A stretch of DNA of 64,000 nt, from assembly GCF_947495315.1 (NCBI RefSeq), contig NZ_CANLYD010000005.1, forward strand, positions 310,001 to 374,000, given 5' to 3'. A program made the translations under genes and the position numbers. The DNA comes from an uncultured Aquimarina sp. (GTDB lineage Bacteria; Bacteroidota; Bacteroidia; Flavobacteriales; Flavobacteriaceae). The notes under the pieces are model-generated. The model had not been told where the DNA came from. It saw only the letters and a program-made list of their open reading frames with translations, and did not search any database. How positions within the stretch are numbered: the first letter of the stretch is position 1; every line of letters begins with the position of its first letter. This document shows, one piece after another, positions 9,443-17,806 of this stretch.

Positions 9443-10684
9443 TTATTTTGTTTTTTCAGAAGCTAATGCTTCATTATTCTCTTTTTCCAATGAAGATTCT
9501 ACTGGACTTATTACTACACCAGGTCGTATTTTTTGAATGTTATTTGTAATGATTTTGTCTTGAGATGAAAGTCCACTTCTTATAATGCGAAGTCCGTTTG
9601 TATGTAAAGGTCCTAAGTCTACATTTTTAGTAGTGACCTTATTGCCTTCTCCTAAAACATAAACAAAACGAACTGATTGGTTGGTACCAATGATTTCATC
9701 TGGAATCATAATAGCTTCGTGCTCTGCACTTCCTAAAAGACGAGCTTTACCGAACATTCCTGGTTCTATTAAATTATCTTTATTATCAAGAATTGCTCTT
9801 GCTTCAATAGTTCCTGTGCTTCTGTCTATCTCATTATCCACAAAATCCATTTTGGCTTCGTGTACATACTCTTCCTCATCCTGAAGTTTTAGAAAAACAG
9901 GATTCTCTGTAGAACGTGAAGAACCACGTTCTCCATTTCGTGCTAATCGTGAGTATTTTAGAAAGTCTGATTCACTCCCGTTGAAATAAAAGTAGATTGG
10001 ACTGGTTGCTACTATAGTGGTTAAAAGCGTTGAGTTTGATGTTCCGCCATCTATCAAATTACCTTGATTTACCATATCGCGACTTATGCGACCTGAAATA
10101 GGTGCCTTCACTTTTGTGAACTCGAGATTTAATCTTGAATTATCGACTGATGCTTGAGCTAGTTGTATAGAAGCTTTTGCTCCAGCAACTGCTTGCTGAC
10201 GACGGTCATATTCCTCTATGGAAACTGCTCCAGATTCTCTAAGTGATTTTACTCTATTGAAGTTATCTTCAGCTGTTTTCATAGCAGCTTGTGCTTGTCC
10301 GTAAGATGCACGTGCTTGATCTAATGCAATTTTAAAAGGACGTTGATCTATTGTAAAAAGAACATCTCCTTTTTTTACGTTTTGTCCATCTTTAAAACTT
10401 ACGTTTTCTACATACCCACTTACTCTTGCGCGAACTTCTACGCGATTACTTGCTTCAAAGCGTCCTGTGAAATCATCCCATTCTGTAATTTTTTCAAATA
10501 CTGGATTAGAAACTTCAACTTGCATTGCTTGTGCTGCTTGTGCTGCTTGTGGTATTTCATTTTTAGTTTTTCCTTCGCCGTCATTAGTTGTAAAAGCAAC
10601 TACTACCATAGTAACTAGAATTAGCCCTACAAATATTCCAACTTGCTTAGCCGTTTTTTTGGTGTTTAGATTTAATGTTTTCAT
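9443..10684 (-). CDS. RND efflux periplasmic adaptor (MFP/HlyD family)
   Basis: 413 residues. An N-terminal membrane segment (about 15-33) anchors the protein in the inner membrane. The lipoyl-like half-motif 'RVSGYVENVSFKDGQNVKKGDVLFTID' is followed by an alpha-hairpin (about 105-175) and the second lipoyl half 'KVKAPISGRISR', then the beta-barrel and membrane-proximal domains. It bridges the pump and the TolC-like channel. It is the first gene of the efflux operon and lies directly behind operator C. Confidence 0.94.
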   Translation of the reverse strand: MKTLNLNTKKTAKQVGIFVGLILVTMVVVAFTTNDGEGKTKNEIPQAAQAAQAMQVEVSNPVFEKITEWDDFTGRFEASNRVEVRARVSGYVENVSFKDGQNVKKGDVLFTIDQRPFKIALDQARASYGQAQAAMKTAEDNFNRVKSLRESGAVSIEEYDRRQQAVAGAKASIQLAQASVDNSRLNLEFTKVKAPISGRISRDMVNQGNLIDGGTSNSTLLTTIVATSPIYFYFNGSESDFLKYSRLARNGERGSSRSTENPVFLKLQDEEEYVHEAKMDFVDNEIDRSTGTIEARAILDNKDNLIEPGMFGKARLLGSAEHEAIMIPDEIIGTNQSVRFVYVLGEGNKVTTKNVDLGPLHTNGLRIIRSGLSSQDKIITNNIQKIRPGVVISPVESSLEKENNEALASEKTK

Positions 10685-10726
10685 TGTATTGTATTTTTAA
10701 ATTGTGTTTAACTTTATTTTACAGTA

Positions 10727-10783
10727 CAAATGTATTGAGGAAGTCTCCCTGTGAGTTAACCATAATCAAAGCATAAATGACCA
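10727..10783 (-). promoter_or_regulatory. Operator C with promoter -7 element
   Basis: Minus strand: TGGTCA (10783-10778), 15 nt, TGGTTA (10762-10757), 22 nt, TACATTTG (10734-10727). The distal half-site lies in a 12-nt block ATTTTGGTCATT that is identical in operators A, B and C. The adaptor start codon is 43 nt beyond the -7 element. This is the main promoter of the efflux operon. Confidence 0.78.
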
Positions 10784-10828
10784 AAATCTATTATTAAGAA
10801 ATTATAGTTGTTTTCTTTGTTGCTTTTG

Positions 10829-10942
10829 TTAGTTTTTTGAGCCTAGGATTTGCTTTAAGTCGCTCAAATCATCATTAATTTTATGTTCTAATACTCGGAT
10901 ATAGATTTGAGTAGTTGAAATAGTATCAAATTTAGTGTTGCT
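10829..10942 (-). pseudogene. Decayed tyrosine integrase, C-terminal tail only
   Basis: A 37-codon open stretch without a start codon, ending in TAA, reads '...TISTTQIYIRVLEHKINDD...'. This is the C-terminus typical of Bacteroidota tyrosine recombinases, where the Y of 'TTQIY' is the catalytic tyrosine. A stop lies directly upstream and the rest of the gene is absent. It sits just outside the left att repeat, so it is not part of the present element's integrase. It probably remains from an earlier integration at the same tRNA (inference). Confidence 0.65.
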
Positions 10943-10953
10943 CTAAAAACCAG

Positions 10954-10987
10954 AAAACCACCCAAATCATATAGATTGAGTGGTTTT
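10954..10987 (-). terminator. Terminator following the tRNA-Arg fragment
   Basis: AAAACCAC and GTGGTTTT form an 8-bp stem with further partial pairing inside. On the minus strand it is followed by TTTTCTGGTTTTTAG. It lies 24 nt beyond the tRNA fragment, where the original tRNA terminator would be expected if the island was inserted into the tRNA gene. Confidence 0.6.
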
Positions 10988-11010
10988 GATAAGAATTTAC
11001 ATTCTTTTTT

Positions 11011-11056
11011 GTGACCTCGGCAGGATTCAAACCTGCAACCTCTTGAGCCGTAATCA
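11011..11056 (-). repeat. attL: 3' fragment of tRNA-Arg(ACG)
   Basis: These 46 nt are identical to 63030-63075. On the minus strand they run from the 5' side of the anticodon stem (TGATTACGGCTCAAG) through the variable loop and T arm to the 3' end of the acceptor stem. The 5' half of the tRNA is absent, so this is not a functional gene. It is what tRNA-targeting integrases leave at the end distal to the restored tRNA. Confidence 0.88.
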
Positions 11057-11174
11057 TAAGTTAATGGTGTTGGTTGTTATTGGCTTGTTTATAAATACTT
11101 TGATAATCAGTATTTTATGATATTTTTATTATTATTTGTTTATAGGTTTTATCTCTTTAATTAGTGATTTTGTG

Positions 11175-11192
11175 TGCAAATTTTGTGCAAAT
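11175..11192 (+). repeat. Left copy of 18-bp TGCAAATTTTGTGCAAAT repeat
   Basis: Identical and same-orientation copy at 62966-62983. Further GTGCAAA or TTTGCAC words occur at 11172-11207. Placement 118 bp inside attL suggests an arm-type integrase-binding site (inference). Confidence 0.55.
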
Positions 11193-11196
11193 GAAT

Positions 11197-11204
11197 TATG
11201 TTTG
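11197..11204 (+). promoter_or_regulatory. Integrase promoter -7 element
   Basis: TATGTTTG fits TAnnTTTG and lies 17 nt before the integrase ATG. No -33 motif at ideal spacing was seen; TTTG at 11169-11172 is somewhat far. The element overlaps the GTGCAAA repeat cluster, which would allow the integrase to repress its own gene. Confidence 0.45.
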
Positions 11205-11221
11205 CACAAAAGTAATTCACT

Positions 11222-12460
11222 ATGAGTTATAGTATTTCAATTTTTCACGATACCAGGAGACCTAAAAAGAATGGATTATGCCCAGTCAAACTTCGAGTAT
11301 ATGCTACGAACTTGAAAAAAGTAAAATTATATCCTCTAAATATAGATCTTTCTGAAAAAGACTTTGAAAAAATATGGGAACGTAATACAAGGGTTAGAGG
11401 TACGAATGAAGATCTGAGAATAGAATTAAGTAGTATTGAAAATAGAGCCAATGATGAAGCTAAAAAAATTAGTTTTTTCAATTTTGAAGATTTTGAAAGA
11501 AAAATGTTCAGAAGGTCAACTGATGGTGATAATGTATTCTATCATTTTGATAAAGAAATAAAACGAAACCTTAGACGAAAGAAAATAAATACTGCGGATG
11601 GATACAAATACACCTTAAAGTCTTTAACCGATTTTTTATTACATAAAAATAGTTCGGTAAACGATAGGTTTCCTTTCGGAATGATAACCCCAAATTGGTT
11701 AGAAGATTACGAGGAGTATATGTTGGAGAAGGGTAAGAGTGTAACAACCATTGCTATCTATTTACGGAATTTAAGGGTAGTTTTTAATCACGCGATAGAA
11801 GATGGAGATATTAATAGAGATATGTATCCGTTTGGTGAAAAGAAATTTCAGATTTCGGAAGCTGGAAAAGTTAGGAAAGCATTAAACCAACAACAATTAT
11901 CGATTTTTTTTAAAGCGAAACCAAAAACTCCTGAACAGAAGAAAGCAAAAGATTTTTGGTTTTTTAGTTATGCTTGTAATGGAATGAATATGAAAGATAT
12001 TGCATTACTAAAGTATGCTGATTTTGACGGTAATTCTTTTCATTATTATAGGGCTAAAACTTTTCAGAAGTCTAAACGAAAAACAAAAATCAATATCTAC
12101 CTAAATGATTTTGCCAAAGAAATTATCAAAAAGTACGGAAATAAATCTCAGTCAGGATATGTGTTTCCAATAGTAGAAGATAATATGTCAGCGGCAGACA
12201 TTACAAAACATATTAAAAATTTCAACCGTTTTATCAATCAGCATATTAAGAAAATAGCAAAGAATAGTAAGTTACCAGAAGATATTTCTTTTTATTGGGC
12301 TCGACATAGTTTTGCGACCAACGCAATAAGAAAGGGAGCAAGTATGGAGTTTATTAGCGAAGCTTTAAACCATAGTGGTTTAGATGTAACCAAAGGGTAT
12401 TTTGCAGGATTTGAAGATGAAGCGAAAAAAGAATTTGCTAAAAATTTAATGGATTTCTAA
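11222..12460 (+). CDS. Tyrosine recombinase / integrase
   Basis: 412 residues. The N-terminal arm-binding domain starts 'YSISIFHDTRRPKKNGLCPVKLRVY', a SAM-like core-binding domain follows (about 110-215), then the catalytic domain. Catalytic features: the lysine region 'KRKTKINIYL', 'YWARHSFATNA' (Arg-His), 'ALNHSGLD' and the nucleophile in 'VTKGYFAG'. The first arginine box reads 'ACNGMNMKDIALLKY', with Asn where many relatives have Arg, so activity should not be assumed. Adjacent to the stranded tRNA fragment, it is the likely enzyme that inserted the island at tRNA-Arg. Confidence 0.92.
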   Translation: MSYSISIFHDTRRPKKNGLCPVKLRVYATNLKKVKLYPLNIDLSEKDFEKIWERNTRVRGTNEDLRIELSSIENRANDEAKKISFFNFEDFERKMFRRSTDGDNVFYHFDKEIKRNLRRKKINTADGYKYTLKSLTDFLLHKNSSVNDRFPFGMITPNWLEDYEEYMLEKGKSVTTIAIYLRNLRVVFNHAIEDGDINRDMYPFGEKKFQISEAGKVRKALNQQQLSIFFKAKPKTPEQKKAKDFWFFSYACNGMNMKDIALLKYADFDGNSFHYYRAKTFQKSKRKTKINIYLNDFAKEIIKKYGNKSQSGYVFPIVEDNMSAADITKHIKNFNRFINQHIKKIAKNSKLPEDISFYWARHSFATNAIRKGASMEFISEALNHSGLDVTKGYFAGFEDEAKKEFAKNLMDF

Positions 12461-12466
12461 CATGCT

Positions 12467-13552
12467 ATGGCGTATCCGAAAGAAGATTTAATTAAGGATT
12501 TACAAAAGTTTAGCACAGTTGCTGAGCGATTAGATTTTTTTAAAAATAGTAAGGAAAAACATTCTCATCTGCCTGTTGATACTACAGAAGAAGTAATTAC
12601 CAGTTTACAAATCCCTATTGATATTTATAAACTGTTCTTTGAGCAGGAAGAAAATACAGCAGAATTTCGATTTTGGTTTTTACAATATAATGCAAAATTG
12701 ATTTTTGAAAAGGTCAAAAGAGAAAGAAGTATCGATGAAAAATTACTTTCTCCATTACGAGATCCAATTATCAAAGGAGAATTAAAAAAGATTCAAAATT
12801 TAGAAGGTACTGCAGAACAACTTTTATTAGATGGAGTGATTGATATCTATGCTAAGGAGGTTCATTTACAATACCAACAAGAAATAGAATATTTAAGGAT
12901 CAAAGCAAACTATTATAAGTCTAACGTTTTACCATCCATAGATTGGAATCAAGAAGTAGTTCGTGTGTATGCTATCCATATATACTTAAAAGAATTCTTA
13001 GAAACTGAACTGCAACAATTTACCGGAGACATTCTGGATGTCATTGCTTTAGAAGAATTAGAAAAAGAAAAAGCAATACCGGATAATATCACTGATCATA
13101 CGAATCTTTTAGGTTTACATGATGACCACGGACTAGCACCATATAAAGAAAATAGAGAACAGGGATTACCTATTTTCAAACAATCTATTATTCTATCATT
13201 ATCTAGCATACTACAACCTTATTTTTCAGAACAAGATTTTTCCTTTATCGAATTATTATTTGAAACCGCTCAAAATGTACAAAAAAAGTTAGTTTTTCTG
13301 TCAGAAGGGAATAAGCTAGCAGATGTCTTTTGGCAATTGTACGAGAATAAACTCGTATTCAATTGTAACAAAACGCAATTAGAAAAATGGATTGCTACTA
13401 ATTTTCAATATTCTGAACGGGGAAAGGTTAAAGGTTTCGTCCCAAAATATCTCAATAAAATCATTTCTACGGATCATCAAACCTGTAAAAACCCAATCTT
13501 TTACATACACAATGATTTCTCTTCCGGAGAGAAACTGTTAAAAACTACTTAA
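12467..13552 (+). CDS. Unknown protein of Bacteroidota mobile elements
   Basis: 361 residues, 6 nt after the integrase, so probably co-transcribed. No signal peptide or membrane segment; highly charged and mostly helical. The C-terminal part ('KLADVFWQLYENKLVFNCNKTQLEKWIATNF' split by eye, then 'GFVPKYLNKII') resembles in layout the C-terminal domain of RteC-like proteins of Bacteroides elements, but similarity is weak. Its place between integrase and excisionase suggests a role in transfer or its regulation (inference). Confidence 0.6.
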   Translation: MAYPKEDLIKDLQKFSTVAERLDFFKNSKEKHSHLPVDTTEEVITSLQIPIDIYKLFFEQEENTAEFRFWFLQYNAKLIFEKVKRERSIDEKLLSPLRDPIIKGELKKIQNLEGTAEQLLLDGVIDIYAKEVHLQYQQEIEYLRIKANYYKSNVLPSIDWNQEVVRVYAIHIYLKEFLETELQQFTGDILDVIALEELEKEKAIPDNITDHTNLLGLHDDHGLAPYKENREQGLPIFKQSIILSLSSILQPYFSEQDFSFIELLFETAQNVQKKLVFLSEGNKLADVFWQLYENKLVFNCNKTQLEKWIATNFQYSERGKVKGFVPKYLNKIISTDHQTCKNPIFYIHNDFSSGEKLLKTT

Positions 13553-13570
13553 AAACAGGCGGGTTTTAGT

Positions 13571-13589
13571 GGGGTAACCTATTTACCCC
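13571..13589 (+). repeat. Small hairpin GGGGTAA / TTACCCC
   Basis: A perfect 7-bp stem with a 5-nt loop, 18 nt after the stop of the unknown gene. No T run follows, so it may be an attenuator or RNA-processing hairpin rather than a terminator. Confidence 0.4.
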
Positions 13590-13622
13590 CTTGATACCCT
13601 ACAAAGCAAGCTCATAACATTG

Positions 13623-13646
13623 CGGTATAAAAATTAAAATATACCG
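13623..13646 (+). promoter_or_regulatory. Palindrome abutting the excisionase start codon
   Basis: CGGTATA, a 10-nt A/T spacer, then TATACCG, ending 2 nt before the ATG. It could be an autoregulatory operator for the HTH protein encoded next, or a hairpin that hides its start. Both are inference. Confidence 0.4.
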
Positions 13647-13648
13647 TT

Positions 13649-13987
13649 ATGGAAGAATTATCATTTGACAAATTACCAAAAGCCGTTGCAAAACTTAGCA
13701 ATGAAGTAAGTGAGATCAAAAGAATCTTATTACAAAGCAAAGATGAAGAACCTGAAAAAGACAAACTTTTTACTGTAAAGGAAGCGGCTGAATTCTTGGA
13801 ATTATCTGTGCCAACTATCTATGGGTATGTACAACACAAACAGATTCCTGTGATGAAAAAACATAAGCGATTGTATTTTTCTAAACAGGAGCTTATGGAC
13901 TGGATTAAAGGAGGAAGAAAGAAAACGATATCCGAAATACAACAGGAAGTAGACGAAGCATTATCCTTCAAAAAGAGAAAGATATGA
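13649..13987 (+). CDS. Excisionase-like helix-turn-helix protein
   Basis: 112 residues. An N-terminal coiled segment ('AVAKLSNEVSEIKRILLQ') is followed by a MerR-type winged helix (about 38-92): 'FTVKEAAEFLELSVPTIYGYVQHKQIPVMKKHKRLYFSKQELMDWI' read in parts. This is the standard excisionase/HTH_17 pattern of Bacteroidota integrative elements; such proteins direct excision or act as regulators. Its stop overlaps the next start (ATGA), so it is coupled to the primase gene. Confidence 0.88.
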   Translation: MEELSFDKLPKAVAKLSNEVSEIKRILLQSKDEEPEKDKLFTVKEAAEFLELSVPTIYGYVQHKQIPVMKKHKRLYFSKQELMDWIKGGRKKTISEIQQEVDEALSFKKRKI

Positions 13988-14928
13988 TTACAAAGAAACA
14001 TATACTTTCTAAAACGCACTACGGATTAAATGTTTACAGTTATATCTTAAAGCAACATTTTCCAGAAGAAAAAACAGTGTTATCGGTAAACAATCGAGAT
14101 TGTAAACCTGTAAACAACCCATTTTTACTGGAATATAGTGGTAGTTTAAAAATTAGTATTGCGAATAATAATGCTGCTTACCAAGACCTAAAAGACAGCA
14201 ACTTTAAGGGAGATGTTTTTGATTTTGCACAATTACATTTTAAAGCTACAACAGAAGATGAATTGCTGATCAGAATTAATGATGTATTACATTTAGGATT
14301 AGAATCCAAAGTTTCGGATTATGACAGGAGATTAGAACAAATCAACCACGCTTTGGACGCAATCCCTGATCAGGAGTGGAATCCAAGATTTAGTTATTAT
14401 TCAAAAAACCTTTATAATCTCTATGCTACTAAAACAATAAGTATTTATGAGACCTATAAGATGGTTACCGATACGAGTAGGAAATATCGAACAGATACCA
14501 TTAGAAAACTTGTTACAGAAGAAGAACAGCGGAAATACAAAAAAAGCAATTTTGATTATGTCACCTTTTCTGGAACCTTTACTAAGCGGAATAATGCATC
14601 GCTTATCAAACATTCAGAACTTCTTACCATTGATATAGATGAGATAAGTACTGTTAATAAGCTTCAAAAAATCAAAGAAAGGTTGTTGGAAGATACATAT
14701 TTTGTAACTGAATTGTTGTTTACTTCTCCAAGAGGAAAAGGATTGAAATGGATTATTAAAATTTCCTTAAAAGAGGCTACCCATCTAGAATATTTTCAAG
14801 CTGTATCGAATTATTTCGAACAAACCTATAATATTAAAGTAGATGCTAGCGGAAGTGATGTGAGTAGAGCTTGTTTATTACCTTATGATCCCGAAGCTTA
14901 TATACACTCTAAATACATATTAGAATAA
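13984..14928 (+). CDS. BT4734/BF3469-type primase-like protein
   Basis: 314 residues. Residues about 1-100 resemble a CHC2-type zinc-finger-like primase domain ('NNRDCKPVNNPF', 'FKGDVFDFAQLHF') with few of the usual cysteines. Residues about 170-310 match the BT4734-like domain of the archaeo-eukaryotic primase superfamily, with the acidic 'LLTIDIDEI' near residue 214 and 'TSPRGKGLKWIIKI' and 'SDVSRACLLPYDP' further on. It probably makes primers for replication of the excised element. Start overlaps the excisionase stop; the helicase gene follows after 1 nt. Confidence 0.8.
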   Translation: MITKKHILSKTHYGLNVYSYILKQHFPEEKTVLSVNNRDCKPVNNPFLLEYSGSLKISIANNNAAYQDLKDSNFKGDVFDFAQLHFKATTEDELLIRINDVLHLGLESKVSDYDRRLEQINHALDAIPDQEWNPRFSYYSKNLYNLYATKTISIYETYKMVTDTSRKYRTDTIRKLVTEEEQRKYKKSNFDYVTFSGTFTKRNNASLIKHSELLTIDIDEISTVNKLQKIKERLLEDTYFVTELLFTSPRGKGLKWIIKISLKEATHLEYFQAVSNYFEQTYNIKVDASGSDVSRACLLPYDPEAYIHSKYILE

Positions 14929-14929
14929 G

Positions 14930-16687
14930 ATGGCAGAATTTGATGTTAGAGCATTTCTTAATATCCAGGAGAAGACTATACCGAATAACGTAAATACAAC
15001 ACCAGTTTATAATATTTCAGATACCAAGGACGCAGTAGAACAATTAATACAATGGATAGAAACTACAGGTACAGATATGACTTCTAATTATGAAGATTGG
15101 TTAAAAATAGGGTTTGCATTGGCAGACGAATTTGGACAGATAGGAGCATCTTACTTTCATAGGGTAAGCAAATTTTATTCTAAGTATAAACATCAAGAAT
15201 GTGAAAAACAGTATACACAATGTCTAAATGGAAAAAGAACAGGAGTAACTATTGGAACACTTTTTCATTATGCGAAGAAAGCTGGTTATGTGCCAGAAAA
15301 AATACATTCATACAATAGTGCTATTAATAATGAAGATAAAGAAGTAGCACTCCCAAAGAAGGAGTTAGCTGAGTTTTCAACCTTTATTTTTGATGAGTTA
15401 CCAGAGTTTTTAAAGAAAGTAGTGCATACAGCTAGTAATTCAAAAGAAAGAGATATACTCCTTTTGGGTGCTTTGACATCTATTAGTGCTTGTTTACCCA
15501 ATGTTTATGGAATCTATGATAGGTTTACCGTATACCCAAATCTATTTCTGTTTGTTACTGCACCGGCTTCTTCGGGTAAAGGACGAGTTAATTTATGTAG
15601 AAGATTAGTCAATCCCATTCATATACAGAAACGGAAAGAGACTAGCACTGAAAAAATACAATTTGAAGTAGAACTAGCGGAATATAACCAACGTAAAAGT
15701 AAAGATAATACTCTTGTAAAACCCAACAGGCCTTTGGAGAAAATGCTGTTTATTCCAGCTAACAGCAGTGCTACAGGAACCTTTGAATTATTGGCGAATA
15801 ACGAAGGAGTAGGGTTAATCTTTGAAACTGAAGGAGATACCTTGGCTCAAACCTTTAAAAGCGAGCATGGGAATTATAGTGATGGATTTAGAAAAGCATT
15901 TCATCACGAATCTATTAGCTATTATCGAAGAACGGATAGAGAGTATGTGAATATTGAATGCCCTAAATTATCTGCTGTTTTAACTGGAACACCAAATCAG
16001 GTAAGGACATTAATGCCGAATTCGGAAAATGGACTATTCAGTCGGTTTATGTTTTACCATATGGATCGTCAGCGGCAATGGAGAGATGTATTTGCTAATG
16101 ACGATGAAGAAGGATTGGATTTAGTATTTGATAGATTAGGAGAAGAATTTATGATATTTCATTCACAATTAAGATTGATTTCTAATGGAGTAAAAGTTCA
16201 TTTTAGCACCGAACAAGCAAGACGGTTTAATGAATTTTTCAGAAAAGAGTATAAAACCTTTTTATTCCTCGAGAAAAACGGAATGGAAGCTTCCTTGTTT
16301 AGGTTAGGATTAATTTGTTTTAGGATAACAATGATATTATCAGTATTACGAATGATGGAAACTGAAAACCTGGAGACTGTAAAAGAATGTGAGCCAAGGG
16401 ATTTTGAAATTGCATTATTTATGATCAAAACATTACTAGCACATATGGAGAGCGTATTCTTATACCTACCTAAAGAAAAACTAACGCTTCCTCGTCAAAA
16501 AAATATTAAAGAATGTTTCCTAGACGAATTACCATCACAATTTACGACACAAGGCTATCGCGATATTTCAAAAAGATTAAAGATATCTCAAAAAAGTGCG
16601 GAACGGTATATTAAACAATTTGTAGAAAAAGGCTATCTACAACGAAAATTTCATGGTCAATACCTCAATATAATCAAAAAGAAATAA
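14930..16687 (+). CDS. DUF3987 helicase-like protein with PriCT-2 domain
   Basis: 585 residues. The N-terminal PriCT-2-like domain (about 35-120) includes 'NYEDWLKIGFALADEFG' and 'GVTIGTLFHYAKKAGY'. The DUF3987 P-loop ATPase domain has 'VTAPASSGKGRVNL' near residue 210 (Walker A) and 'GLIFETEGDTL' (Walker B). A winged-helix-like tail reads 'ISKRLKISQKSAERYIKQFVEKGYLQ'. It pairs with the primase encoded directly upstream as the replication unit of the element. It ends at a nested palindrome. Confidence 0.86.
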   Translation: MAEFDVRAFLNIQEKTIPNNVNTTPVYNISDTKDAVEQLIQWIETTGTDMTSNYEDWLKIGFALADEFGQIGASYFHRVSKFYSKYKHQECEKQYTQCLNGKRTGVTIGTLFHYAKKAGYVPEKIHSYNSAINNEDKEVALPKKELAEFSTFIFDELPEFLKKVVHTASNSKERDILLLGALTSISACLPNVYGIYDRFTVYPNLFLFVTAPASSGKGRVNLCRRLVNPIHIQKRKETSTEKIQFEVELAEYNQRKSKDNTLVKPNRPLEKMLFIPANSSATGTFELLANNEGVGLIFETEGDTLAQTFKSEHGNYSDGFRKAFHHESISYYRRTDREYVNIECPKLSAVLTGTPNQVRTLMPNSENGLFSRFMFYHMDRQRQWRDVFANDDEEGLDLVFDRLGEEFMIFHSQLRLISNGVKVHFSTEQARRFNEFFRKEYKTFLFLEKNGMEASLFRLGLICFRITMILSVLRMMETENLETVKECEPRDFEIALFMIKTLLAHMESVFLYLPKEKLTLPRQKNIKECFLDELPSQFTTQGYRDISKRLKISQKSAERYIKQFVEKGYLQRKFHGQYLNIIKKK

Positions 16688-16750
16688 TGAGGTTTTTAAG
16701 GGAATAGAGGATTTTGAGGTTTCAAAACCTCAGAAGTCTTAAAAACCTCA
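16688..16750. repeat. Nested palindrome after the helicase gene
   Basis: Outer arms TGAGGTTTTTAAG (16688-16700) and CTTAAAAACCTCA (16738-16750) are perfect complements. Inside lies TGAGGTTT-CA-AAACCTCA (16715-16732). The word TGAGGTTT thus occurs twice in each orientation. It lies between convergent genes, so it may be a bidirectional terminator; an origin or processing site of the element is the alternative. Nothing else is seen up to 16897. Confidence 0.6.
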
Positions 16751-16897
16751 ATATCCTCTCATTTATTTTTATGTGTTAAATTTTTCCATTTCGATATCTA
16801 TAGCTCCATTCTTTTTAGAAAAGAAGTAGATCTCGCTTATCGTTTGAAAAGATTGTGCTACGAATATTCTAAATGACTTTAATAAAAATTTATATGA

Positions 16898-17791
16898 TTA
16901 ATAAACTTTCTCTGCATACGAAGAAGGTTTTATTCCTGATCCATATGCTAAGGCAAGCGCTTTTGTGAATTCTGCTCCAAAGAATAAAATAAGACTAGAA
17001 TACGAAACCCACAACAGTATTAATATTACAGATCCTGCTGCGCCAAACGTGGATCCAGGATTGACCGTTCCAAAATAAATGCTTAAAGCATATTTGCCAA
17101 TACTAAATAAAATTGTAGTTACGAAAGCTCCTAACCAAACATCTGTCCATTTCATTTTTACATCAGGTAATACTTTAAATATCATAGCAAATAGTACCGT
17201 GGTTAAAACAGTGGATAATATGAAATTGATAATCAGAATAACATAAATGATAATATCTGGGAAATGCCTGCCTATCCAATCGGTAGTTGCAGTTATTAAA
17301 GTGGTCAATACCAATGATGTTAAAAGTAGAAGACCAATCATAAGAATCAATCCTAAGGAAAAAATACGGTCTTTAATCATTTTTAATATTTCGTTTTTTG
17401 GTTTAGGCTTAACACGCCAAATCGTATTCAAAGACTTTTGTAAAGCAATAAACATTCCTGTTGCACCATAAAGAAGTGTAAAAATACCAATGATAATTAA
17501 TAAGGTAGGTTGTTCTTGATCTATAGCATTTTTGAGCATTATTTCGATGGTTTTAGCCACATCTTTTCCTAGAACATCAGTAATTTCATTTAAAATTTTT
17601 CCTTTTACCTCATTTTTTTCATAAAAAAGACCAGTAGTCTGAATAATTATAATTAACAGTGCAGGAAAAGAAAATAATGCATAGTAACTTACTGCTGCAC
17701 TCATTTGGAAAGGCTCATTAGCAGTCCAATTTTTATAGGTAGTTATGAGAATCTTAAAGAATGATTTTATTGGTATTAGTATGTGTTCCAT
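16898..17791 (-). CDS. YihY/BrkB-family inner-membrane protein
   Basis: 297 residues with six hydrophobic segments. Family motifs: 'AAVSYYALFSFPALLIIII' near residue 32, 'LYGATGMFIALQKSLNTIWRV', and near the end 'SVILILLWVSYSSLILFFGAEFTKALA'. BrkB/YihY proteins are widespread polytopic proteins whose function is not settled. It is 15 nt from the upstream phosphatase gene on the same strand, so the two probably form one transcript. Confidence 0.9.
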   Translation of the reverse strand: MEHILIPIKSFFKILITTYKNWTANEPFQMSAAVSYYALFSFPALLIIIIQTTGLFYEKNEVKGKILNEITDVLGKDVAKTIEIMLKNAIDQEQPTLLIIIGIFTLLYGATGMFIALQKSLNTIWRVKPKPKNEILKMIKDRIFSLGLILMIGLLLLTSLVLTTLITATTDWIGRHFPDIIIYVILIINFILSTVLTTVLFAMIFKVLPDVKMKWTDVWLGAFVTTILFSIGKYALSIYFGTVNPGSTFGAAGSVILILLWVSYSSLILFFGAEFTKALALAYGSGIKPSSYAEKVY

Positions 17792-17806
17792 AATACTAAA
17801 AGTAAG

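Noticed and set aside
16775..16897. In-frame open stretch of about 40 codons after the BrkB stop
   Set aside because: The BrkB-like protein already ends at the usual family end, so readthrough is not needed. The tail matches nothing I know.
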